From: an uncultured Flavobacteriaceae bacterium
GTDB lineage: Bacteria > Bacteroidota > Bacteroidia > Flavobacteriales > Flavobacteriaceae
Length of the DNA stretch: 64,000 nucleotides
Reading direction: 5' to 3'
Assembly: GCA_947497145.1 (NCBI GenBank)
Contig: CANMFQ010000015.1
Location: 1 to 64,000 of the forward strand
Shown here: positions 10,740 to 20,400 of the stretch, piece after piece
Layout: each line of letters starts with the position of its first letter
Numbering within the stretch: the stretch's first letter is position 1
Program-made: the position numbers and the translations under genes
The notes under the pieces: model-generated
Told to the model about the DNA's origin: nothing
Database searches by the model: none
The model's input: the letters and a program-made list of their open reading frames with translations, nothing else

Positions 10740-12272
10740 TTATTCCCATTCTATAGTTGCTGGCGGTTTAGAGCTTATATCATATACGACTCTATTTACT
10801 CCAGGGACTTTATTTATTATATCGTTTGACGTTTTTTGCAAAAATTCATAAGGTAAATTTACCCAATCAGCAGTCATACCATCGGTACTTTCTACCGCTC
10901 TTAATGCCACACATTTCTCATAAGTTCGTTCATCACCCATCACGCCTACACTATTTACGGGTAAAAGCATAGCTCCGGCCTGCCACACCTTGTCATAAAG
11001 TCCCCATTCGCGTAATCCGTTTATAAAAATATGGTCTACTTCTTGCAAAATAGTCACTTTTTCAGGTGTAATATCTCCCAAAATACGAATTGCCAATCCT
11101 GGCCCTGGAAAAGGATGTCTTCCTAATAAATCTTTATCCAATCCCATACTTGCTCCTACTCTACGCACCTCATCTTTAAACAACATTTTTAAAGGTTCTA
11201 CCACACTTAGTTTCATAAAATCAGGCAATCCACCTACATTATGATGACTTTTTATGGTTGCTGAAGGACCACCTGTTGCAGAAACCGATTCAATAACGTC
11301 AGGATAAATTGTTCCTTGAGCCAACCATTTAGCATTTTCTACCAAATGTGACTCATCATCAAAAACTTCTACAAAAACACGTCCAATAATTTTTCTTTTC
11401 TTCTCTGGGTCGCTCTCTCCTGCCAACTCATCCAAAAAGCGTGCCGAAGCATCTACACCTTTCACATTAAGTCCCATACCTTCATATTGCTGCAATACGC
11501 TTTCGAATTCATTTTTACGCAACAATCCGTTATTCACAAAAATGCAATGCAAGTGTTTACCAATAGCTTTATGTAGTAATACTGCTGCTACCGAAGAATC
11601 AACCCCACCAGACAAGCCTAAAATAACCTTATCGTCTCCAATTTTGGCTTTTAAATCGGCAACCGTAGTTTCTACAAAGGCATCAGGTGTCCATGTTTGT
11701 TCTACACCTGCAATATGCACTAAGAAGTTTTCAAGTAACTGTTTTCCATCTTTAGAATGGTATACTTCTGGATGAAACTGAATGCCGTAGGTAAGCTCGT
11801 CTTTAAACTTAAATGCTGCATTTGCTACATCATTGGTACTTGCCAAAAGTGTTGTATTCTCTGGAAGCTGTTTTATGGTATCTGCATGACTCATCCATAC
11901 TTGGCTACCAATACCGATATTTGCAAAAAAAGCACAATTTTCTTTCACTTGCGAAAGATTAGCCCGACCATATTCTCTAGTATCAGACTTTTCAACATTT
12001 CCTCCATTGAAATGTGCCAGATATTGTGCACCATAGCATACCCCTAGCAAAGGTTTTTTTCCTCTTATTTGAGATAAATCAACATGTGGTGCATCTTCTG
12101 CTCGCACAGAAAAAGGCGAACCCGAAAGAATAACCGCCTTATAACTAGAAAGGTCTTCGGGTAATTTATTATAAGGTTTGATTTCACAGAAAATATTCAG
12201 TTCGCGAACACGTCTTGCGATGAGTTGTGTATACTGTGAACCAAAATCGAGAATAAGTACGTTATTTTTCAT
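10740..12272 (-). CDS. guaA: GMP synthase (glutamine-hydrolysing)
   Basis: This roughly 510-residue enzyme aminates XMP to GMP. The N-terminal class I glutaminase has GVCYGAQ with Cys79 and FHPE with His167/Glu169. The ATP-pyrophosphatase domain has the PP-loop LSGGVDSS (about 220-227). The C-terminal dimerisation domain ends in KPPATIEWE, the conserved end of GuaA. The ATG at 12272 ([11 protein letters not shown]) is chosen over one two codons upstream (12278) because homologues start close to the first beta strand. It heads a minus-strand unit with the LysM/PBP1 protein and the OsmC-like protein. Confidence 0.97.
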   Translation of the reverse strand: MKNNVLILDFGSQYTQLIARRVRELNIFCEIKPYNKLPEDLSSYKAVILSGSPFSVRAEDAPHVDLSQIRGKKPLLGVCYGAQYLAHFNGGNVEKSDTREYGRANLSQVKENCAFFANIGIGSQVWMSHADTIKQLPENTTLLASTNDVANAAFKFKDELTYGIQFHPEVYHSKDGKQLLENFLVHIAGVEQTWTPDAFVETTVADLKAKIGDDKVILGLSGGVDSSVAAVLLHKAIGKHLHCIFVNNGLLRKNEFESVLQQYEGMGLNVKGVDASARFLDELAGESDPEKKRKIIGRVFVEVFDDESHLVENAKWLAQGTIYPDVIESVSATGGPSATIKSHHNVGGLPDFMKLSVVEPLKMLFKDEVRRVGASMGLDKDLLGRHPFPGPGLAIRILGDITPEKVTILQEVDHIFINGLREWGLYDKVWQAGAMLLPVNSVGVMGDERTYEKCVALRAVESTDGMTADWVNLPYEFLQKTSNDIINKVPGVNRVVYDISSKPPATIEWE

Positions 12273-12540
12273 GCGCAAAAATAGGAAATTGAAAAATTTA
12301 GTAACGAATTCTTTTTAGATATTTATAGATTGTTTTTTAACAACTCAATCTAGTGTACTGACTCCCCTTGCATTAAACCTGCTTTACACCCAACAAAATA
12401 TTTACATACATTAAATTGCTTCGTAATATACGGTTAAGCATTACCAACAGAAATATAGACACAAACACTAAAAAAGCCCCTTTTAATTGTTCTTTAAGCG
12501 TAGGTAGCCTAATTCAACTAAATAAAAACAGATTAATTAA

Positions 12541-12576
12541 TGTAAAAGTAAAAGCTCGGGAACCACCCCGAGCTTT
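12541..12576 (-). terminator. Terminator-like hairpin not assigned to any gene
   Basis: Arms AAAGCTCGGG (12551-12560) and CCCGAGCTTT (12567-12576), 6-base loop. On the minus strand it is followed by TTACTTTTACA-type sequence, so it would terminate leftward transcription. No minus-strand gene ends here. It may end a small RNA beginning to its right. Confidence 0.5.
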
Positions 12577-12608
12577 CCATCAAAATCAAAAACTAACCTA
12601 AATGAATG

Positions 12609-12628
12609 GCGTATTACACGTAATACGC
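12609..12628. promoter_or_regulatory. 8-bp perfect inverted repeat, operator-like
   Basis: GCGTATTA, CACG, TAATACGC: perfect 8-base arms with a 4-base centre. It could be a transcription-factor site or a second stem of a small RNA with the neighbouring hairpin. Confidence 0.4.
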
Positions 12629-12858
12629 AAACCAGATTCATCTACCTATAAAACAACAAGATAGCCCAAAACCCTACTTTTGTTTACTGCTAAAGCTAAA
12701 ACCAAATACTGTTTTAAAACAAAAAGATCGCCTCCAAATCTTAACGAAAAAAAAAAGCTAAACCATAACTATATCAAAATTTCATTGCTTCATTATGTAA
12801 AGTTTATCTATTCAATAAAATACTTTAATTATCTTTATATAGATAAAAACATAAAATT

Positions 12859-13404
12859 ATGGACGCAGCTTTTTTTAAGGAGATAAAAGACGAATTACAA
12901 AAGGGAGCACATGAAAAGAATCACCCATTTAGATATGGCACTTTAGCAACAATAGGTCTTGAAACAATGCCGAGACAGCGCATTGTTGTTTTACGAGAAG
13001 TTACGGAGCATTTAAAATTGGTGTTTTTTACTGATAAACGTTCCAAAAAACTAATTCACATTAAAGAAAACAATAAAGTGAGCATGCTTTTTTATCATCC
13101 AAAAGAAATGCTTCAAATAAAGGTTGAAGGCTTAGCTACAATTATCAAAGATGAACAAGCCGTAGAAAAATATTGGAAGAATGTTCCCCTTCACTCAAGA
13201 AAAGAGTATACCACTCAAAATTCTCCTGGCAGTGCCGTTGAAGCTCCTGATGCTTTGGAATATCTTACTACTGAAAATCATTTTTGCATTATTGAAATAG
13301 AAGCTTTCCGCATTGAATATTTAAAACTAAAGCGCCCCAACCATATCCGTATACAATTTACAAAAACCAACAATCAGTGGAGTGGTGAATTTTTAGTACC
13401 TTAA
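12859..13404 (+). CDS. Pyridoxamine 5'-phosphate oxidase family flavoprotein
   Basis: The 181-residue protein has the split-barrel FMN-binding layout of the PNPOx-like superfamily: FRYGTLATIG, PRQRIVVLREV, LVFFTDKRSKKL and VSMLFYHPKEMLQIKVEGLA, ending in a short C-terminal tail. It lacks the full C-terminal motif of authentic PdxH (RLHDR/RLAP-type), so it is more likely a general flavin-dependent reductase or sequestering protein than the vitamin B6 enzyme. Cytosolic, no signal peptide. It is convergent with bshC, the stops 12 bases apart. Confidence 0.85.
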   Translation: MDAAFFKEIKDELQKGAHEKNHPFRYGTLATIGLETMPRQRIVVLREVTEHLKLVFFTDKRSKKLIHIKENNKVSMLFYHPKEMLQIKVEGLATIIKDEQAVEKYWKNVPLHSRKEYTTQNSPGSAVEAPDALEYLTTENHFCIIEIEAFRIEYLKLKRPNHIRIQFTKTNNQWSGEFLVP

Positions 13405-13416
13405 ACTATCTCAGCT

Positions 13417-15018
13417 TTAATATTTTATAATCGTAAACTCCAATTGCAACGGCTTGAGTGCTGCTACTAAGGTTGGAATTAAATCTTCACCCAGTTCTAA
13501 ATACAGCTCTGAAAAGTTCAAATTTCGCTCTTGTAATGATTGCCCTGGAAACAATTCATTTTGAATGTCAGTCATACGCACCACATGGTCTTTCAATTTT
13601 CGCTTTTGCGCTTTTAATAGGCGTTTTTCTAAATGTGCTAATCCTTTCTTTTGCTTTACTTCTTGTGCTTTTACCGCTCCTAAAAATGATGCATCGGTTT
13701 GTGCTGCAATTTCATAAAGCGATTCAAAATGTGTTTCTAACAGTGCCTTCTGGGGTGAAAAATCAATGTCGATATTTGAAATATTACGTATTTTCTTATT
13801 GATAAAGGAATGTTGCTTTAAAAAGAGATCGGCAACAGCAATTTCCATTTTATCTAATTTCTTCGCTTGTTTTTCTGTTATTGCCAAAACAGAATTTCTC
13901 AGTAACAATATCGGAAAAGGCACCTGCATGCTTTTAAACATAGCCTTTAATTCCAGCCAATAGGCTATCTCTCCCCCTCCTCCAATATAACATAGATTGG
14001 GCAATATAACCTCTTGATACAAAGGTCTTGCTATTACGTTGGGCGAAAACCGCTCAGGGTGTTGTTCTAACTCAGCTATCAATTCTTCTTTTGTAAACTC
14101 AATTTGGGTATCGTTTACGTAAAATTTGTCATTTTTAGCAATAATCCGCTCCCGTACGCCTTCAACCAAATAAAAATAATTAATTTCTCTTGGGTTCACC
14201 TGAATACGGTATGCCTCTGAAACAGCAGCCAACTTTTTAGCAGATACTGACACCTCTTGAAATGAGGTTTCTTCTAAAATATCTTTTTTTGCGTAGGGAA
14301 TTAATAAGCGTTTTAAAGCTGCATCATGCCCATCTATAATTACCAATCCGTAGCTTCCAAAAAGAGCATTTGCTAGATATCGAGTAGCTTCAGTAAGCGT
14401 ATCATGCTCTAAATAAGCCTTTGAAAACAATTGCTTTAGGGCTTGTGCATTTATGGTATTACCCAAAATATTGGCGAAGGCGTCATAAACCTCATCTAAA
14501 CCCTCCGTTTTTAAATCTCCAACAGCACCAGAAGCTTTCCTATTCCACTGTAGTTTCTTTCCTTTAAAATTAAAATAATTTATTTCCTCAAAATCATGAT
14601 CCTCTGTAGCCATCCAGTAAACAGGAACAAAATTGTATTTTGGGTACTTTTTTTTAAGTTCAACCGTAAGGTTAATGGTAGATATAATTTTATATAAGAA
14701 ATATAAAGGGCCAGTAAACAAATTTAATTGATGCCCGGTTACTACCGTAAACGTAATAGGCTCTTTAAGCTGTTTTATATGATCTTGAGTCTTTTTGGTA
14801 GCTGTAGTATTTGCATATTGCTTTTGCAAAGCGTGATACAACACATCGCGATGCGCATCCTGAAAACTGTTGGCCTTTTCTTCAATTTGATCCTTAAAAT
14901 TTTCTAGTGTTGGAAAGCGATTATAAAACGGACGTAAATCTTCCTTTTGATCTAAATAATCACATATTAAAGCTGAAAAATAACCTGTATTTCTAAAAGG
15001 CAAACAATCAATATCCAT
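13417..15018 (-). CDS. bshC: Putative cysteine ligase BshC (bacillithiol biosynthesis)
   Basis: The 533-residue protein matches BshC along its full length (usual about 520-540): an N-terminal LPF.NTGYFSALI.DYL start, a Rossmann-like core with TVVTGHQLNLFTGPLYFLYKIISTI and VPVYWMATEDHDFEEIN, YIGGGGEIAYWLELK in the middle, and a long helical C-terminal part rich in Lys that forms a coiled coil. BshC adds cysteine to glucosaminyl-malate, the last step of bacillithiol synthesis. BshA and BshB are not in the window. It stands alone, divergent from the M14 peptidase with 172 bases between the starts. Confidence 0.95.
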   Translation of the reverse strand: MDIDCLPFRNTGYFSALICDYLDQKEDLRPFYNRFPTLENFKDQIEEKANSFQDAHRDVLYHALQKQYANTTATKKTQDHIKQLKEPITFTVVTGHQLNLFTGPLYFLYKIISTINLTVELKKKYPKYNFVPVYWMATEDHDFEEINYFNFKGKKLQWNRKASGAVGDLKTEGLDEVYDAFANILGNTINAQALKQLFSKAYLEHDTLTEATRYLANALFGSYGLVIIDGHDAALKRLLIPYAKKDILEETSFQEVSVSAKKLAAVSEAYRIQVNPREINYFYLVEGVRERIIAKNDKFYVNDTQIEFTKEELIAELEQHPERFSPNVIARPLYQEVILPNLCYIGGGGEIAYWLELKAMFKSMQVPFPILLLRNSVLAITEKQAKKLDKMEIAVADLFLKQHSFINKKIRNISNIDIDFSPQKALLETHFESLYEIAAQTDASFLGAVKAQEVKQKKGLAHLEKRLLKAQKRKLKDHVVRMTDIQNELFPGQSLQERNLNFSELYLELGEDLIPTLVAALKPLQLEFTIIKY

Positions 15019-15190
15019 ATAAAAATTAAAAAATACTTATCAATATAAAACGCTAAAATTCTTAAGTGCGATAAAAATACATTAATTCAACGTACTCCTT
15101 ATCTTAAATGAAGGAGAATCAAAAAAAAATGAATAAAAAAAAGATGTAAATTTAGTAACTTCCCCGCATTCAAAATCAAATTTATCAAAA

Positions 15191-17650
15191 ATGAAAAGAA
15201 CGGTACTCGTCTTTACTTTACTATTTTCTTTTACCTTATTAGCTCAAAACCTACAATCTCCCGCAGCATTTTTGGGTTATGAACTGGGCGAACAATTTAC
15301 CCCACATCACAGGGTGGTAGATTATTACCAGTATCTGGCATCAGTCGCTACTGACCGAGTTCAATTACACGAATATGGAAAAACAAATGAACAAAGACCG
15401 TTATTATTGGCCTATGTTTCGAGTTCAGAAAATCTAAAAAATATAGAGGATATTCGTTTAGAACATTTAAAAAGCACCAAAGGAGAAGGTCAACTCTCAA
15501 AGGCTATCGTTTGGCTTAGCTACAACGTACACGGTAATGAAAGCGTGAGTACAGAAGCCGCTATGCAAACCATTTATGATTTATTGACGCTTAAATCTGC
15601 TTATCTAGAAAATACCGTTGTTTTGATTGACCCTTGTGTAAACCCTGATGGCAGAGATCGTTATGTTAATTGGTATAATCAAAATAAAAATACCCCTTAC
15701 ACTACAGATCCCAATAGTAAGGAACATCATGAAGGATGGCTTAGCGGTAGAGCTAATCATTATATGTTTGACCTAAATAGAGATTGGGCTTGGTTAACGC
15801 AAGTTGAAAGTCAGCAACGTTTAAAATACTTTAATAAATGGTTGCCTCATGTACATGTAGATTTTCATGAGCAAGGTGTTGACAGTCCTTATTATTTTGC
15901 GCCAGCGGCAGAGCCATTTCATGAGGTAATTACAGATTTTCAGCGAGATTTTCAAGTTACCATAGGTAAAAATCACGCCAAATATTTTGATGCCAAGGGT
16001 TGGTTTTATTTCACAAAAGAAGTTTTTGATTTACTATATCCGAGCTATGGAGACACCTACCCTACCTATAATGGAGGAATTGGCATGACTTACGAACAAG
16101 GCGGTAGTGGGCGTGCCGGTTTGGGTATCAAAACCAGCATAGGCGATACACTCACACTTAAAGATCGTATTGCACATCATTACACAACAGGAATTTCAAC
16201 TATTGAGGTAGCTTCAAAAAATGCTCAAAAATTAAACGATGAGTTCAAAAAATTCTACACAAATAAAAACTTTAAGTACCAAAGTTTTGTAATGAATGGG
16301 GCCAAGTCTAAAATTAATGCCCTTACTCATTTATTGCAACAGCATGAAATTGAGTACGGCTGGGCAAAAAAGGGCAGTGTAAAAGGTTTTTCATATACTT
16401 CAGGAAAAAATCAAAGCTTAAAAACCACAGCAGGAAGTTTGGTTGTGCACACCAGTCAACCCAAAGGCACACTTGTAAAGGTTCTTTTTGAGCCCAAAGC
16501 AAAACTTAGTGATTCGCTCACCTATGATATTACAGCTTGGTCACTACCTTATGCGTATGGTCTTAATGCTGTTGCCTCTGAAACGAAAGTACTTAGCACC
16601 CCCGAAGCAGCTATGCCTACTACGTCACCTAAAAACAATATTTCAGAAAATACCTATGCCTATATTACCGATTGGAAAAGCTTAAACGATGCGGCGTTTT
16701 TAGCAGCACTCTTACAAGAAAAAGTACGTGTTAGATACGCTAAAAAGCCCTTTTCTTTGGAAGGAAAAAACTATGATCGAGGCAGCTTAATCATCACCAA
16801 ATCTGACAATAAACATCTCAAAGGGTTTGCAAACACCTTAACAAAAATTACTACTACCCACAACAAAACGCTAACGGCTGTACGTACAGGTTTTGTTGAC
16901 GGTGGAAAAGATTTTGGATCTAGATCTATACAGATGGTTACTGCTGCAAAAGTGGCGGTTATATCAGGTGAGCCTACTTCCACCCTTCGTTTTGGCGAAA
17001 TTTGGCATTTTTTCGAACAACAATTAAAATACCCATTAACAGTACTAGATACAGATTATATAGACAGGGTAAACCTATCAAAATATGATATTCTTATTTT
17101 ACCCGACGGCTATGGTTACTACCGTTTTATGACCAAAGAGCGACGAAAAATACTCAAAACATGGGTAAGTAATGGCGGTAAACTTATTGTTATGGGAAAA
17201 GCTATAAAATCACTCTCGGGAAAGGATGGTTTTAGTATTAAAAGTAAGAAAATAGTAAAAGACACTAGCCTAACCGTACAGCCGTATGACATAAGTAGTA
17301 GAGAAGGAATTAAAAATACTATTACCGGAGCAATATTCAAAACAAAAGTTGATAGTAGTCACCCCCTAGCCTATGGTTATGACAATACCTACTTCACCCT
17401 TAAATTGGGTGCTGATTCATACGACTATCTTAAAAATGGCACCGTAGTATACCTTGACAAAAACCAAAACAAACCTGTTTCTGGTTTTGCTGGAAGTAAT
17501 GCCCAAGAGAAAATAGCAAATACACTCGTTTTTGGTGTGGAAAACAAAGGTAGCGGTCAGGTAATTTATATGGTGGACAATCCTTTATTTAGAGGTTTTT
17601 GGGAAAACGGGAAGCTTTTCTTTGCCAATGCTTTGTTCATGGTAAAATAG
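15191..17650 (+). CDS. Secreted M14 family zinc metallopeptidase
   Basis: This 819-residue protein has a signal peptide (residues 1-19, ending LLAQN). The zinc carboxypeptidase domain follows: the HGNE motif gives His114 and Glu117 as zinc ligands, NPDGR sits at 151-155, DLNRDW at 194-199, and HVDFHEQG (His226) gives the third ligand. The C-terminal 400 residues include a glutamine-amidotransferase-like segment (LSKYDILILPDGYGYY...LKTWVSNGGKLIVMGKA), common in large Bacteroidota M14 proteins. It probably digests peptides or cell-wall peptides in the periplasm or outside. It is monocistronic as far as can be seen. Confidence 0.9.
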   Translation: MKRTVLVFTLLFSFTLLAQNLQSPAAFLGYELGEQFTPHHRVVDYYQYLASVATDRVQLHEYGKTNEQRPLLLAYVSSSENLKNIEDIRLEHLKSTKGEGQLSKAIVWLSYNVHGNESVSTEAAMQTIYDLLTLKSAYLENTVVLIDPCVNPDGRDRYVNWYNQNKNTPYTTDPNSKEHHEGWLSGRANHYMFDLNRDWAWLTQVESQQRLKYFNKWLPHVHVDFHEQGVDSPYYFAPAAEPFHEVITDFQRDFQVTIGKNHAKYFDAKGWFYFTKEVFDLLYPSYGDTYPTYNGGIGMTYEQGGSGRAGLGIKTSIGDTLTLKDRIAHHYTTGISTIEVASKNAQKLNDEFKKFYTNKNFKYQSFVMNGAKSKINALTHLLQQHEIEYGWAKKGSVKGFSYTSGKNQSLKTTAGSLVVHTSQPKGTLVKVLFEPKAKLSDSLTYDITAWSLPYAYGLNAVASETKVLSTPEAAMPTTSPKNNISENTYAYITDWKSLNDAAFLAALLQEKVRVRYAKKPFSLEGKNYDRGSLIITKSDNKHLKGFANTLTKITTTHNKTLTAVRTGFVDGGKDFGSRSIQMVTAAKVAVISGEPTSTLRFGEIWHFFEQQLKYPLTVLDTDYIDRVNLSKYDILILPDGYGYYRFMTKERRKILKTWVSNGGKLIVMGKAIKSLSGKDGFSIKSKKIVKDTSLTVQPYDISSREGIKNTITGAIFKTKVDSSHPLAYGYDNTYFTLKLGADSYDYLKNGTVVYLDKNQNKPVSGFAGSNAQEKIANTLVFGVENKGSGQVIYMVDNPLFRGFWENGKLFFANALFMVK

Positions 17651-17904
17651 CTTGCATTGGTCATAAGCTAGGTAGCAAAGAATATGTAAATAAAAGCCCC
17701 CTACAAATCGACTTTTTAAACACCTGATAAACAGCACTTGCTATTTACTGATAAATGATTTATTTTTAAATTACAGTTATTTTGAATTACAAAATTTAAC
17801 TTATTCAGTCAGCCCATCAGCGACGAAGAAAATTTGCCAAAAAAATATGCCTACCACCAGTAACCCTATTGTAAAAAAACAACCCCTTATAAATTAATGA
17901 CCAT

Positions 17905-19428
17905 ATGAGTTTTAAAAAAGTAACTAACATTTTATTTTTAAATGTGAAACACATCCTGCTTTTTATCATCGCTATATGTCTAAACAGTTGTAACAACACT
18001 CCAAAAAAGCCTATAAATAAAACGACAAAAACGCTTCAATTTAAGGCTTCAAATGATCAATTAACCAATGCTTTTATTTGGGCAAAGGAAAAAGCCCTTT
18101 CATATGCCCATGATGGACAAGACGCAGTTGGATACTGGTATGAAGCTGCCTTACCAAACCGAGAAGCTTTTTGTATGAGAGATGTTTCGCATCAAGCGAT
18201 TGGAGCTGAAATTTTAGGTTTGGGAAAGCACAATTTAAATATGTTCTTAAAATTTGCTCAAAATATAAGTAAAGAGAAAGATTACTGTACTTATTGGGAA
18301 ATAAATCGATACAACAAACCTGCCCCTGAAGATTATAAAAGCGACCATGATTTTTGGTACAATCTCCCTGCCAATTTTGATGTTATATTCAACGCCTATC
18401 GTTTGTATAATTGGACAGGTAATAAAGCGTATCTTGAAAACAAAGATTTAACTAACTTTTACCAACTAAGCCTCAAGGAATATGTAGATCGTTGGAGTTT
18501 AGATGCAGATAAAATTGTTAATCGTGATCGTTTAATGCACCTCTCAAATAACCTAGAAGCAACTAAATTTAAAAAAAGCAGAGGTATCCCAACCTATAAC
18601 GAAGGGGGCAAGGCCGCAACGTTGCTGGGCATTGACATGACCGCTGCTACTATTGCTGCCTACAAATCCTACGCAGAAATGCTAAAACTCACAGGTGATA
18701 TAGCACAATCTAAACACTACGATAAAAAGGCAAAAGAAACCCAAAATTTTCTAGATACTTTTTGGTGGGATAATGAAAAACAAGCATACCGATCCATTTA
18801 CTATGAAGATAAATCTTTTGATTATTTTATGGTGGGAGATGATCAAGCTTTTTTACATTATCTTCTTTATTTTAATGCCCTTTCAGACCCTAATAAACTT
18901 AAAAATATTGTTGATCAATACGAACAAAATTTTGACAAAATCATCGTAGAGTTAAAATCATACCTCCCTATTATATTTTATGAAAATGGCTATACTGAAA
19001 TCGCCAACAACATGGTGATCAGCTTATGCAGTAAAGAAAACAAACGCCGTGATTATCCTGAAAACTCCTTTACAATTATTGAACACCTTACCCGAGGCTT
19101 AATGGGAATAAATACAAACGCTCCTGCAAATACTTTTTCAACCCTTTCTCGCCTTGATAATGAAAACGAATGGGTCGAAATACAAAATGTCCCCCTACTT
19201 ACAAACAAAGTTTCCGTGAAACACTATGGAACATCAAAATCTGTTGCTTCTAATGAGAGCGGTGAACCAATAACTTGGCAGGCAAAAATATCCGGCATTC
19301 ATCAATTCTTATATGTAAACGGAAACAAAACCAAATGTCATACAGAAACCAATACCTCTCAACCCTATTCGTATTATACGGTTCTATTAAATGAAGGAGG
19401 GCAGGCAACCGTGTCTGCAACACCTTAA
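17905..19428 (+). CDS. Lipoprotein resembling an (alpha/alpha)6-barrel glycoside hydrolase
   Basis: The 507-residue protein has a long basic N-region, a hydrophobic stretch and a lipobox ICLNSC (Cys about 29), so it is probably a lipoprotein. The body is helical, with Trp/Tyr-rich motifs such as GYWYEAALPNREAFCMRDVSHQ, DYCTYWEINRYNKP, TYNEGGKAATLL and DNEKQAYRSIYYED. The helical repeat pattern with acidic and aromatic residues between helices resembles six-hairpin glycosidases. About 100 beta-rich residues follow at the C-terminus. I do not recognise a numbered GH family; substrate and catalytic pair are unassigned. The 254-base gap before it holds no clear promoter. Confidence 0.65.
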   Translation: MSFKKVTNILFLNVKHILLFIIAICLNSCNNTPKKPINKTTKTLQFKASNDQLTNAFIWAKEKALSYAHDGQDAVGYWYEAALPNREAFCMRDVSHQAIGAEILGLGKHNLNMFLKFAQNISKEKDYCTYWEINRYNKPAPEDYKSDHDFWYNLPANFDVIFNAYRLYNWTGNKAYLENKDLTNFYQLSLKEYVDRWSLDADKIVNRDRLMHLSNNLEATKFKKSRGIPTYNEGGKAATLLGIDMTAATIAAYKSYAEMLKLTGDIAQSKHYDKKAKETQNFLDTFWWDNEKQAYRSIYYEDKSFDYFMVGDDQAFLHYLLYFNALSDPNKLKNIVDQYEQNFDKIIVELKSYLPIIFYENGYTEIANNMVISLCSKENKRRDYPENSFTIIEHLTRGLMGINTNAPANTFSTLSRLDNENEWVEIQNVPLLTNKVSVKHYGTSKSVASNESGEPITWQAKISGIHQFLYVNGNKTKCHTETNTSQPYSYYTVLLNEGGQATVSATP

Positions 19429-19593
19429 ATCTGCGAAGACACCTCTCTTTTAGTTAGCATCACAAGCAGCTTGCTCCGTTATAAAACAAAAACAGCTAGA
19501 AATAAAATAGAGCAAGTGGTACTGCTCTAGTAAATCACATAATGAAAAGCTTGGATTGTCGCTTAAAAATATTACAATTTATCCAAATAAAAA

Positions 19594-19617
19594 AGACCCT
19601 CTAAAACTAGAAGGTCT
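19594..19617 (-). terminator. Intrinsic terminator of the DUF2853 gene
   Basis: AGACC (19594-19598) pairs with GGTCT (19613-19617), with further pairing TCTA/TAGA inside after one mismatch. On the minus strand it is followed by TTTTTTAT. It lies 31 bases past the stop. Confidence 0.75.
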
Positions 19618-19648
19618 CTTAAAAAATAGGTGAATTATATTAGATTAT

Positions 19649-19981
19649 CTAACGCAACTCATCGGCTACTAAGTAATAAAAAGCCGGTCTGTTTTTCATA
19701 CGAATACCTGACATCTTATCTACCACCTTGTTCACTGCAGCCATTGCCTTTTCTTTGTCATCAATGCCGAGTTTTTTAGCAACAAAATTTCTACAAACGG
19801 TATCTAACTCAGACTGATCTCCACCAGAAACCAAGGTAGCATCTTTGTTATTTATCATCGTTTTTAGGCTGTTTACATAACCATCTAACCTATCGTGGTC
19901 TATGTCGGCAACTCCGCATTCTGTTAATTGTTTTACAGCTGTTGCCTTTAACGCAGCTAATTTTTCTTCTCTCTCGCTCAT
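19649..19981 (-). CDS. DUF2853 family protein
   Basis: This 110-residue, mainly helical, signal-less protein contains the family features LDTVCRNFVAKKLG, AVNKVVDKMSG and the C-terminal RNRPAFYYLVADEL-type end (here MKNRPAFYYLVADELR). The family is small, cytosolic and of unknown function. It is monocistronic and convergent with the glycosidase-like lipoprotein gene. Confidence 0.88.
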   Translation of the reverse strand: MSEREEKLAALKATAVKQLTECGVADIDHDRLDGYVNSLKTMINNKDATLVSGGDQSELDTVCRNFVAKKLGIDDKEKAMAAVNKVVDKMSGIRMKNRPAFYYLVADELR

Positions 19982-20400
19982 GAATATTATTTTAGGATTA
20001 TTAAATCAATAGCATTAAACTATCTAGATAAATTATTAGTTCGTGTATGATTCGAAACATCCAACCAATAAATTTGTCTGCTTCCAATCAGGCACTAGTT
20101 ATAAAAAATGAATAATCTACATCTGATAGATAGGTACTAAAAAACAACCATAATACTACACAATAAAACTTAAGACAAAAGCAATACGTGCACATAGAGT
20201 TACAAATGGCAAAGCCATTTTAAAACCTTTTATAAAATGCTATTTTCATTTTTTATGTATTTAAAACGTTATATACTGCCAATTCTTGTACAACTACCTA
20301 AAAAAAACAAATTACTACTTGCCTACAAGTAATTTACAAAACTATTTCATAGCGAACCATGATTTTTTATATCTTCAACCCAACCTAAACAACATACAAA
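19982..20400. other. AT-rich intergenic region upstream of the channel gene
   Basis: No gene seen. It separates the divergent DUF2853 and glycerol facilitator-like genes. The only structure noted is a 7-bp hairpin AAATGGC/GCCATTT with a 3-base loop at 20204-20220. No clear TAnnTTTG promoter was found. Confidence 0.5.

Larger units (their letters stand above)
12279..12858. other. 580-base gene-free region with two hairpins
   Basis: It separates divergent guaA and the PNPOx-like gene. It contains a GC-rich hairpin (12551-12576) and, 32 bases further right, a second inverted repeat (12609-12628). The hairpin is too far (about 280 bases) from either start to be a leader element. Open frames at 12416-12601 and 12680-12886 (plus) lack coding character. 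Confidence 0.6.

Noticed and set aside
12416-12886. Two open frames (12416-12601 and 12680-12886) in the gap between guaA and the PNPOx-like gene
   Set aside because: Low-complexity Asn/Lys/Ile composition, overlap with hairpins, no homologous motif.
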